Below are positions 21,141-31,292 of a DNA stretch of 64,000 nt, in pieces. The first letter of the stretch is position 1. Every line of letters starts with the position of its first letter. The position numbers and the translations under genes are program-made. The stretch lies in contig OX326956.1 of the NCBI GenBank assembly GCA_946800325.1, positions 15,479,167 through 15,543,166 on the forward strand, in the 5' to 3' direction. The notes beneath the pieces were generated by a model. It did no database searches. It had not been told where the DNA came from and saw only the letters and a program-made list of their open reading frames with translations. The stretch comes from Luzula sylvatica. Lineage: Eukaryota > Streptophyta > Magnoliopsida > Poales > Juncaceae.

Positions 21141-24100
21141 TTGGAGTTCGGGGCATAGATAGGATGCACACACGGAAATGGGATTGTATATGATACAATC
21201 CATCACCGAAATTCTATAAAGGTTCAAGAGTCGTATAGGATACGATTGGAAAATAATCCTACCTAAATAGCGAGATCCCATTTGTCGGCCATAGTCACTT
21301 GTGGGAGGATTGTGAAATATGGATCTTGAGTGTTAAGGACTTGGAGTCCCGTATCGGTATGAGGGTTATCGATTCGATAAAATAACACTATCATATAATC
21401 ATCATATAAGCATATAGATTAAGTACGCACGATTAGGAGCTTAATCTTCAGCATCCGTTTAGAATTATGTTTTCTAGCAACACCAAATATATCGATGAGA
21501 TCGATATGACAGATAGCTTTTGGGCCGGAATTACTGTAATTAACCTTGATAGTCAAAGAATAGTTCTTAGACTTAAAGGAACGTGTTGGACACGGAAATG
21601 GTAGATTCAAGGCTCGAGGCTTAGGCTTTGGCTTTAGAGAAAGCCGGGTTCGATAAACTTTAAGAAGGAATCGAACAATATTACGTGCCTTGTGGTGGCA
21701 TGTATAGACGCAAATTTCTCAAAAATATTTTGAGAATTCGGGTGCATACGAAAGTAAAACACAACGCTCATGAAATAGTTTCAAGAGCTAGAGCGTGTTG
21801 AATGGTTCAATGCGGCTCAAAGAGTAGGTTAATTCTGAGACGCCTTATGGGTATTTGATTAACACTCGTGTGTTGATGGTACGAGATTTGATCTTCGTGA
21901 CCGAATATCGTATGCATTCGATAGATAAGTCGATCCTGGTGTTGCATGAGATGCGATGTAAATTTGAATAGGAGATGCTTGGAGTATCTGGGGAATCTAA
22001 AGCATAAAGATGCGTGGATGTCCTTGTAATTCAAAGGCGGGATCAAAAGAAATAAATGTCTAAGGGTATTTTGGGAAAATGTTTTCCAAACAGAAAGTTC
22101 GGACAAGGAGTTGTCCAAACTAATGACTCAAAGAACGGTGAAATCCGAGGAGGATTAAACCTGGAAGTTGATTGCTTCTTTTGGCGTTGCCGTCTTGGCC
22201 ATATAAATGAGATACGCGTATCTAGATTCCATATGATGGATTGCTAGAATCATTCGAATTAGATTTGATTGATTAATGCGATACTTATTTATGAGGCAAG
22301 ACGACAAAGGGAGTCATTCTCCAAAGGTTGGAGAAAGATCCGACGAATTATTGGAAATTACATTAAGATGTAAAAGATCCGATAAATTCCGAGGCAAGAG
22401 GAGGCTATCGGTATTTTGTTACGTTTACGGACGGTTAAAGTAGATACGGTAATATCTATTTAATGCGTGCCGAAACAGAGACTTTTGAAAGGTTCAAAGA
22501 GTTTCAAAAACAAAATACAAAATCGACTTAGCAAGAAAATCAAAGCCCTTTGATAGGATCGAGGAGGCAAGTATTTCAGCTACGCACTTCGATAGGATCG
22601 AAGAGGCGATATTTGAGTTATAAGTATTGATGATCATTCATGAGTGTGGAATCGTTTCACGATTATCTTCATTTCGGAACATTGAGATGTATTCGAAAAG
22701 AGGAAATGAACGCATGTTATACATGGTTCGATAAATGATAAGTCAAACGGATCTCCCAAAAATGTTTTGGGGATACGCCCTTGAGACAGCGGCACTAAAG
22801 AATGGTTGCATATATGATATTGACCATAAACCTTCTAATCGGTACAAAAGACGCCATATGAGATATGGATCGGAATGGTTCCGAAGTTATCATTTGTACA
22901 GATTTGAGGATGTGAGTATATTTCGAAATTGGTTTCGGTTAAACTCAATCCCAAATCTGAAAATTGTTCGTTTATCATAAATCCTTAAGGAAACTAAAGG
23001 GTATTAGTTCTAACGTCCCGACGAAAATGAGATTTTCGTCGCTCGGAGAGATGCCTTCTTGGAGGAGGACATAATGCGCACAAGTATGGAACTTGATGTC
23101 ATTTATCTCTACACGGGCAAGTGGGAGTAGAATAAATCTTGAAAGAGTTCGAGATATGAAAATGAACATTGTGCCGATGAAAGTTGACACGACTTCATCA
23201 AGAGTTGATGAATACGAGTCGAACACACAAAGGAATTTTTCGTAGATCAAGTAGGCTATATCATAAGCCGATAAATACGGATTTATCGTGGCTAATGATG
23301 ATAGATCGAAATCATATGATGATTCGATATCCTACAAGGATGCTATGAAAAGTAACGATTCCACATGACATGATGTCATGAAATCTGAGATTCGATCCGT
23401 GTAAATTATCAAGTGTAGAACTTGATTTCATTACTTTCCGGGTTAGACCCGTGAAATGTGAATGGGTTTTCAAGGTGAAAAACCTACATGGATAGGAATT
23501 TGCATATATGCAAAGCAAGGCTTGTAGCGAAAAGTTTCATGCAATTCATAGTTGGACTATGAAGAAACATTTTCGCATGTTGCCATGCTTTCACATTCTC
23601 AAAATTTTGCTTGCCATGGTCGCGTATTATGACTATGTGTTGTGGTAAAATGGATGTCAAAACCGAATTTCTTGACAGAAATTTTATGAAAGGACGTGTT
23701 CTTGACACAACCTTATGGTTTTGTCGATTCATAATCGGGGATAGGATATGCACGCTTTAACGATCCATATGATGGATTAGAGAAATCTTCTCGGAATTGG
23801 AATATTCGTTTTGACGAAGTTATAAACTGTTGTAACACTGTCGGAACGGATGGAAATTTTGTGTACACATGAAGGTTAGTGGGAGCCGCGTTATATTTCT
23901 TGTAACGACAAAGGATTTAGGCGAGACCGCTTATGAATTAAGCGTGAAGATCTATATGATAGATCTAAGAAGTTCCTCGTTCTATATTATAGCACGTATA
24001 TCGACATATTGTTGAAAATGGTTTTCAACATATAACTCCTTGGCGGAGTCAAATGGAAATGTCGAATGGCAGAAATTTTCTACAGCTCGATGTGAGGCAT

Positions 24101-26132
24101 CAAGCAGGGCGAAAAATAATAATATGAATCTTTACATTTGATGTGAGAATATATTATATCTGCCATGATATGTATGTGGCTATACGTCGTACACATAAAA
24201 CGTCTAGTTCACCGTCAATAAAAGGAATCACACGAGTTTGAATGTAATGCGATTACATGAGACTAACTCTTGTGGTTGTATAATGGTTATACATATATAT
24301 ACATAATGGTTATGTATATTTAAATCCATCGGGATTTGTATTGATAGCGGTGAAATTTATCCTTGAATACTTTGCAAAAGAATTCAGGATTTTATTATAT
24401 CTATAATGGTGTGGAGGACGTGTTGGTTATAAAAAGAGTTATAACAACAGCAGTTTCCAAATATTTAGCACGTCCAAATATGTAGCACGGCTTTCGATCA
24501 TAAAGTGTGTACATGTTCTGCTTAAACGAAAACACGGTTATGTGGAAAGGTTCCACAGGACCAATAATTTATGATTCTATTTACGGAGGCGAGTATATTG
24601 CGGTTATTAATCGCAAAAGGAAGCAGTGTGGATCAAGGATACATGACCAAACTCGAGTAGTCACGAGTTATCGGATTTATGGTTGTGTATTGCATGAAAC
24701 GCAATAGTACAAGCCAAAAATGCCGAGGTCACAACCACTTCTAGCCAATACTCAGAAAAATTTCATTTGGTCCATGAAATTTTGTGAAAAGATGTGATCG
24801 TAGGTATTGGAAATGTTCCAAACCTGATGAAGATTAACACTAACAGCAACGTGCGGACCCGTTTACAAAACCGCTCTCTCTAGTCGCGCGTGACTATCAT
24901 GCGATGACTATGGGTATGGAGATACCTAGAGGAGGAAGAAGTGAGTAGAGTGTAGTTATCTAATACGATAGTCCTCGCAGGTTGTGGGTATGGAGATACC
25001 CATAGGTAAACGTTGTATCACCCAAATACTTAATCCATATGAATGCATCCCTTTAAAAATTTTGTTTACTTAAATTAATATGCATTCACCTTATATGAAA
25101 ATTGTGTGCGGGTTGTGTAATATGATTACATGAACCCTGATTTGAACTTGTGTGGACGTCGACATAATACGTGATTATGTGCGGCAAAACCGTCACACTT
25201 AAAGTTTCATTTCTAAACATCCCTAGTCGCGAATCAGTTTGCTTAAGAGAGGAGCATTTCTATTATCCGATAATAGGACAAGGTGTAACGTATACACTAG
25301 TACGTTAGCCGAGGAGATGATTATGTTTTGCTAATCATAGGACAAGGTGCTTATCGAATCGGGAACGTAGATATATGCTAGGTGACATATATTGGATATG
25401 ACCAAAGCCGCGAGACCATGACATGGTTTAGTCATTATGGATGGACTTGCGACGAGTAGGGTATTAGGTTCTTCACACTTGAGGGGACCATCGATTGTGT
25501 TACGTGCGTAACACAATGTTTTGATATGACCTTACGCTTACCGTAACAGGGGGCTAAAATGGTCATCATTGGGTATTGTCCGAAACACGGAATTCAATGT
25601 GAGTCTCCAAGATATGAATTGTTTATTCCGAAAGGAAGAGATATCTCTTAGGCGCCGTTCGATGAATTGATTAACGAAAATTGTGGCCACAGTCAATGAT
25701 ATTAATAGTTAATATCGATTGGATTTGTTAACTCAATTCGGAATCGGAAAATAAGTGCAGTTACTCAAATTATAAGGATGACTACCACCATGCCTTTTTT
25801 ATTAACGGATATCGCAAACAAGAGGACCAATAACCGCTATTCGAGATAGGCACAATGATCACAATCATTTTTCGTTTTAACTTGGGTAGCCATGATGGAG
25901 TGACTAGATCCCGCTCATGGGTTTGTAGGGCTTTGGAAATAGCCTATTGCCATCGTTAAACGAACCTACACGGTCACACAACGAGTCGTACTATGTCGGG
26001 CTTGATTAACAAGAATTGGCACATAGGATGTGCATGGCTTGGTATTTTGATACGCGAGCTATATTCTCTAAGATCGTGCATATTGGATATGCATGAGTAC
26101 CTTTTAGGTAGATCTGAAATTGAGTGGGAGAC

Positions 26133-27115
26133 TGAAAGAAATACAGTTTCGGATCAACCGTAAAAGTGTACACAAGGATAAACGAAAGTACGCGTTCGTG
26201 GGCATAACATTCAGTTAAGGAATCCGATTTGATTGGTTCAAATTGGGTTAGATAGATAATGAGATTATCTATAACTTTCATGTACAAATATATTTCATTT
26301 GAACGAAGTATCAATGTCGTTTCAATGAAATACCGAAAGGGTGCAACAGTTTGACATACAGTTAGTAAAACTGTCATAACTTTTGCATACGAACTATAAT
26401 TGGTCTGGGCCAAATTGGGTTGGAAAGGTAATAAGATTATCTACAACTTTCATGAAGGTTGAAAGTCTGTTAAAGGAATTTAACAATTTCGTTTTGACAG
26501 AATACTGAAAGGGTACATGTAGTTTTCTGTGTGAAAAGGTGTATATAGGATATACATACCTTTTGGCCCATCCCAATCCTATGTGATATAAATAGGATAT
26601 TTCTCTCTCCTCTATTCAGACAATTCAGTCTAATTCATTCTATCCAGAGAATTAATCTTGAAATAGAGAGTCATCTTTCGGAGAGTGAAAGGGTGCAAAA
26701 AGAGAGAAACGAGAAAAATAGTTTTTTCTCGGTTTAGAGAATCAATCCGATCAAGCAAGTTTACCGGTATATCGTCTAGGCAGGTATACCCGTAACCGAG
26801 GTGCTATGACTCACGGTGGATACGAGTAGAGGAGCGACACATGTGGCTTTTAGTTGTGATCAAACCGGAGGCGTTCATGGAGTCCAAACGGTGGGAGACG
26901 TGTGGTATGGGACGCACGGGCTAGTCACCAACGTGACACCGTAGAAGAGAAGTATGCGAGCGATCAACCCGTCATGCGTGATCAATTTCACGCTGGTAAT
27001 CGTCTATCCTACTTTCCATCGTACTCTCGAAGTCGAGGCGTGATCTCGGGATTTGGGAACCGGACCGGGCCTTCATATCCGCTGCGCGGGCCCGGGGTCG
27101 GATCGATTCCCAACA
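26133..27115 (+). repeat. 3' LTR (983 bp)
   Basis: It carries a single copy of the segment that is doubled in the 5' LTR, and about 90 bp (near 26850-26945, TTTTAGTTGTGATCAAACCG onward) missing from the 5' LTR. It ends CCCAACA before TTTGC. Confidence 0.93.
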
Positions 27116-28380
27116 TTTGCATGGGACGTATTTGGGTACTCTTTTAATAGCCACTGGAATGGATGCAAATAAAGGGATATTTCCCGTAGCGTTTGCAATT
27201 GTCGAGTCCGAGAATAGTTCTTCTTGGCAATGGTTTTTGGCGTGGGTTAGAGATTATGTTACGAGAGATATTCCAGTTTGTATAGTTACGGATAGATGGT
27301 CTGGTCATAGAGTGGTAATCGAACAAATATTTTCGAAAGAGCAAGGTCACGCATTGCGATATTGCATTAGACATGTTCAACAGAACATTGCTAGAAAATT
27401 TGGTAATAAGGCATTGGGGGAATTATTTTGTACAGCGGCAACTCAAAAAAAAATTGAGGGATTGGAAGCACGGTTGGAACGAATGAGACTGATGAAACCA
27501 GAAGTGATTGAATATATGGATAAAACGTGGGTCAAAAATATTTATGGGCCGTATCACATGATGGTGGTCGTAGGTTGGGTATTACGGCCACTAACATTTC
27601 GGAGTGTTTTAATGGTGTCATGAAAGGTGCTAGAGGTTTACCCATTAGATCGTTGGTAGCTCAGATATGTGCTCGGCTAAATACGTATTTTTTTACAAGA
27701 CGTAAACAAGGCCAGGAAACCAAAACCCGTTTGGGATTTAATATTGAAAAAATGCTTCATGCTAGAAAAACAGAGAGTAGAAATATGCAAATTACTCAAC
27801 ACTCCAGTATATTATTTGGGGTTTCGTTGTATGATTTTAATCGTTCCGAGACCTTAGTAAATGAAGTTCGTTTGCCGGAGTTTGCAACGAAATGTACATG
27901 CTCGTGCGGAATACCGCAATTGGAATCGCTTCTGTGCTCTCATGTAATAGCGGTATATCGGAAAATAAACAAGAGTCATTATGATATGTGTGATCCGTTC
28001 TATCGTATTGACGCTTATAGGAGCACGTACGAGCAAATATTGCCGATGATTCTTGATCGCCGTTATTGGCCTAATGTTCGAGGGCCAAAATTACTTCCGC
28101 CAAGTGAGGTGAAGAGGAAACCTGGGAGACCGGTAACAACGCGTGAACGAACCGAGATGGATCCTGAGGGTCGAAAGGGCAACTCATGCAGTTTTTGCAA
28201 TATTCGAGGTCACACAAAACGTACTTGTGTCCCGCTTCGAAATTCTCAACAACATCGCGATTAGTACTGCACAATATTTTGTAATGAATCAATGCAGTTT
28301 TTGCAAAAATTTTGTAATGAATTATGTTTGTAATGAATTATGTTTTTATGTGTAATGAATTATTTTTGTAATGAATTATT

Positions 28381-28979
28381 TTGACCGTATTGAGATCGTT
28401 TTCAGGATTATATGAGATGGTTTTGGCAAATTACGAGACGGTGGATGGTGAACACCATTAGTCCTCCTGATGTGAGCTTCCGACCTAGTGGTCCACTTTT
28501 GCGATCCTTGGTATTTCATAATTTATTAATTTCATTCAAATTGAATTAAATAATAAAATATTTTTTATAGAACTTAACTCATTTGCATTATAGGTCTGTG
28601 AGATCCAACTAGATATTCGACGTGCTAGACAAGGTGGACAATGCGGACAAAATTGTGAATGTCGCATGATCATGGATCAAATGGCCACTATAATGCCGGT
28701 TTTGCTAGATGCATTATCTTTGAATGATGACCATTTGACTGGGCCCACGGTTAATCCTCCACCTCAACAACCGGTCAACACTAGTTCGTGGAGTGGGTTT
28801 GTCCAACCCCCTTCACGGACTATGTTACTACGTCGCGACCGAATTATGGCGACCCTTACAGTGGTGTTCCATACAGTGGTCCGTATGGTGGAGCCGGTAC
28901 TTCATATGGTGGTGTTCCATACAGTGGTCATCATGACTATTTCTATCCGACACAGAATGCACCGAGAGATGATAGTTAG
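28381..28979 (+). pseudogene. MULE downstream gene fragment (possible plant-mobile-domain tail)
   Basis: The frame DYMRWFWQITRRWM ends near 28510 at TTG|GTATTT. A second segment after TTATAG near 28595 begins VCEIQLDIRRARQGG and runs to about 28810, where a slip at a C-run shifts into VTTSRPNYGDPYSGVPYSG, ending at TAG (28977-28979). The first part resembles the C-terminal end of MAIN/plant-mobile-domain-like proteins often carried by MULEs; this is inference. The tail is Gly/Tyr/Ser-Pro-rich. No start codon is evident, so it is broken or lacks its 5' exons. Confidence 0.45.
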
Positions 28980-29585
28980 ATTATGTAGTTCATTATATTA
29001 TGTTGTGATGATAGTTCGATTATGTAGATCATTATGTTATGTTGTGATGTTTAGTTCATTATTATTAGATTATGTTGTGTTTGCATCTGTTTTTGTTAAA
29101 TTTGAAATTACAAATAACAAAATTTAACCAAACGACTATTTTATGTGTCAATTACACGAAATTATTCATTTTTTATCATTACAAATTAATTTAATTAGTC
29201 CATTTAATTAAAATAATAAATATATCAACAAAATTATATTCAACATAACTACATTTAACATAACATATTATCAATCAATTATTTTAATTAAATAACAATA
29301 ATATAAATCATTTTTCATGTGTTCGTATTGTTTAGTTTATTATTATTTGATTACGTTGTGATATTTCGTATTGTTTGACTATGTTTAGTTTGCATCTTGA
29401 TTAAAATAGGAAATAACGAAATTTCAAAACTTTCTACAATACCCAAATTTAAAAACTTACTCAAATAGGAAATAGAAAATACATTACTACTACATGAAAT
29501 TTAAAATAGGAAATACATTACTACTGATACAAACTACATGAAATTTAAAACAACTACTACATACTAAAATAGTAGGTACATCTTA

Positions 29586-30310
29586 TTAATTCCTTGGATA
29601 GTAAAAAAATATGTTTACTTCCTTTTCTTGATAATTGACATATTTCTTCACTAGGTTCTCATGCACGTCGGAATATTTTTGCCTTGGTATGTAGGGAGGT
29701 TTGATATATATCCATTCTTGAACCATCCGCATTAACGCATTGTGATTTGTATGCACAGGCATAATTTTTCTTTCTGGCCTAACTCCTTTTTTATACCATA
29801 AATCGATATACATATCCTTCAAAGTGCATTCCTTACACATGAAGTCGTACATTTCCTTTACAATTCTTTCCCAACGTATGGTACAATATTTCCAAAATAT
29901 GGTGATTTCCTCCAGATTTGTAACATCAACTGGCCACTTGTAACGTTTCTAATTAACGAAAAAACAGACGTAAATAAAATAATACATTTTTTAAAAGTTA
30001 TAAATTAAATTTCAAATAACTTACACGAAATTCATCCATAACTCTAACTCGTGCTTTGGGGCACCATTTATCCCAATCAAGCCATCATTCGTTATTTTGG
30101 GCTAACATAATGTACATGTCATGATGTATGAATAAAGATTCGTCGCGTTTTTTTTCCCAAATAGCGAATGTCGTACATATGACACTCAATAACGGATCTA
30201 TCTTTGTGGGAAACCGGAGGAGATAAGACATGTCTTTTATCAAAAAATGTCTATTTCAACTCAATATCCCACCATTCTTTTTTGGCATGAGTAGAAGATG
30301 AAGAAGCCAT
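29586..30310 (-). pseudogene. Degenerate minus-strand MULE passenger gene, unknown product
   Basis: Exon A (30310-30025) starts at ATG encoding MASSSSTHAKKEWWD and ends at CGT|GTAAGT. Exon B (29948-29586) follows an AG acceptor and encodes KRYKWPVDVTNLEEITIFWK to a TAA. The protein is rich in Trp, Tyr, Lys and His. Exon A is broken by a TAG at codon 20, a frame change (the second part reads in the KDMSYLLRFP frame) and a TGA in NNE*WLDWDK. The spliced structure and conserved-looking text mark a former gene read toward the transposase. The family is not recognised. Confidence 0.55.
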
Positions 30311-30887
30311 TAACGAATAAATCTTGAAAAAGAAAAAAAAAAAAAAGATGACCAAGAATGATGTTTTGGTTTCTGAAAAATACAAGCCATAAGACAGATA
30401 TTAATAGGACTGAAAAAGTAAAATCGAATATATTCCTTTGTAATAAAGACAGGAAAAGATGAAGGAAAAAGTTCAAGGGAATATATTCGTTTTTGGTTTT
30501 TTATGACAGTGTAAGGTCTTGTCAAATTTTGTTTTTCAGAAAAAAAAAATTGATTCTCTTTTATATTCAATGAATTCTGACACCTATAATTTTCAAAATT
30601 TATTTATCTTTATCTTTACAAAAAATATACTATATATAATATTTTTTTTTATTCAACTACAACAACTATACTCACATAAAATATACTCAACATAAACTAT
30701 TACCATCATTTACTTATATATTAAATATAATAAAAAAGCGGTTTCAAAAAAATACACAAAAAAATGCGGACTTTCATATGCCGCCAGGCATGGTTTCATT
30801 GTGCGCCAGGCGCTGTTTGGTTATTCGCCTTTCTTTTAACTAAGTTAATTTCCACTTAATCAGTTAATTTCCACTAAATCACCTCAT

Positions 30888-31019
30888 GAAAAAAAGCGGG
30901 GTTTCATTGTTCGCCTGGCGGGGTATGATACAGCGCAAAAGACATTTTGCTAAATATTTTCAAAACTTGGTTATTTCGTTAATTAACTTAATTGACATTA
31001 TTACTGTGCAAAAATTTCC
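30888..31019 (-). repeat. Right terminal inverted repeat of the MULE
   Basis: Reverse complement of the left repeat with a handful of substitutions. Just inside it (30735-30845) the related GGTTTC and CGCCAGGCG motifs recur, mirroring the left subterminal region. Confidence 0.92.
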
Positions 31020-31292
31020 GTCACAGTATACCACGGTCTCTCAGTATTATATATTAGAAAATGAATGCCCATATTTCGGAAATTATATGATTCGCCACTG
31101 TAAAAACAGATTCTCAATTACTGATCTGGATACTTTTTTAATACGGGCCCGAATGGCCGAATCACAATAGATAGCTCAGCAGAGAATACGGAATTAGATT
31201 CTCGAGAACTCGAGTTCCAGTTATAGCTTGGGAAGCGAATTAATGACGTGACGGCCGTTCATCTCAGTTCTCAACCTCGAATCGTTCTCAAG

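Larger units (their letters stand above)
18692..27115 (+). mobile_element. Ty1/copia-type LTR retrotransposon inserted in the MULE transposase
   Basis: LTRs at 18692-19988 and 26133-27115 begin TGAAAGAAATACAG and end in CA. The 5 bp duplication TTTGC flanks the element (18687-18691 and 27116-27120). A primer-binding site matching initiator tRNA-Met (TGGTATCAGAGC) starts at 19990, and a purine-rich tract (GAGTGGGAGA) ends just before the 3' LTR. Recognisable copia remnants in order are the GAG-pre-integrase region (CRLGHINEIR, about 22185), integrase (GGYRYFVTF near 22400, FWGYALETAA near 22760), RT (CEWVFKVKN near 23458), RNase H (VMWKGSTGP, GGEYIAV near 24540) and the post-RNase H tail (near 24850). 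All are riddled with stops and shifts, so no pol product could be made. Confidence 0.95.
17437..28264 (+). pseudogene. MULE (MuDR-type) transposase, broken and split by a retrotransposon
   Basis: The coding parts are 17437-18691 and 27121-28264, interrupted by the LTR element. Domains in order: an N-terminal PB1-like fold (residues 1 to about 95), an acidic linker, a MuDR-type DNA-binding zinc motif (C-x4-C then H-x-C, near residues 255-290), and the transposase core. The core has its first Asp in VDGTH (split by the insertion), a second in VTDRWSG and the C-x2-H of YCIRH. A SWIM zinc finger (CSC, then CSH) and a CCHC knuckle (CSFC, GH, C) follow. Lesions: TAA at 18430-18432, TGA at 18649-18651 (probably from CGA), a frameshift near 27525-27545, and the 8.4 kb insertion at 18691/27121. 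The protein is known to cut and join the element ends; this copy cannot. Confidence 0.93.
16331..31019. mobile_element. Mutator-like element (MULE), with nested retrotransposon
   Basis: The ends GGAAATTTTTGCACAG and CTGTGCAAAAATTTCC are inverted, and the inverted repeats extend about 131 bp each (16331-16461 and 30888-31019, well over 90 percent identical by eye). A perfect 9 bp duplication GTCACAGTA flanks the element (16322-16330 and 31020-31028), diagnostic of the Mutator superfamily. Without the LTR element and its 5 bp duplication the MULE would be about 6.26 kb. It carries a broken transposase gene (plus strand, 17437-28264), a downstream fragment (28381-28979) and a degenerate minus-strand gene (29586-30310). 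A CT-rich tract (16640-16800) and a TAGAATTG-rich tract (16970-17330) lie before the transposase. It is no longer autonomous. Confidence 0.95.

Noticed and set aside
22735..22980. 81-codon frame with FWGYALETAA as a separate gene
   Set aside because: It is a copia integrase remnant, in order with the other decayed pol pieces of the LTR element.
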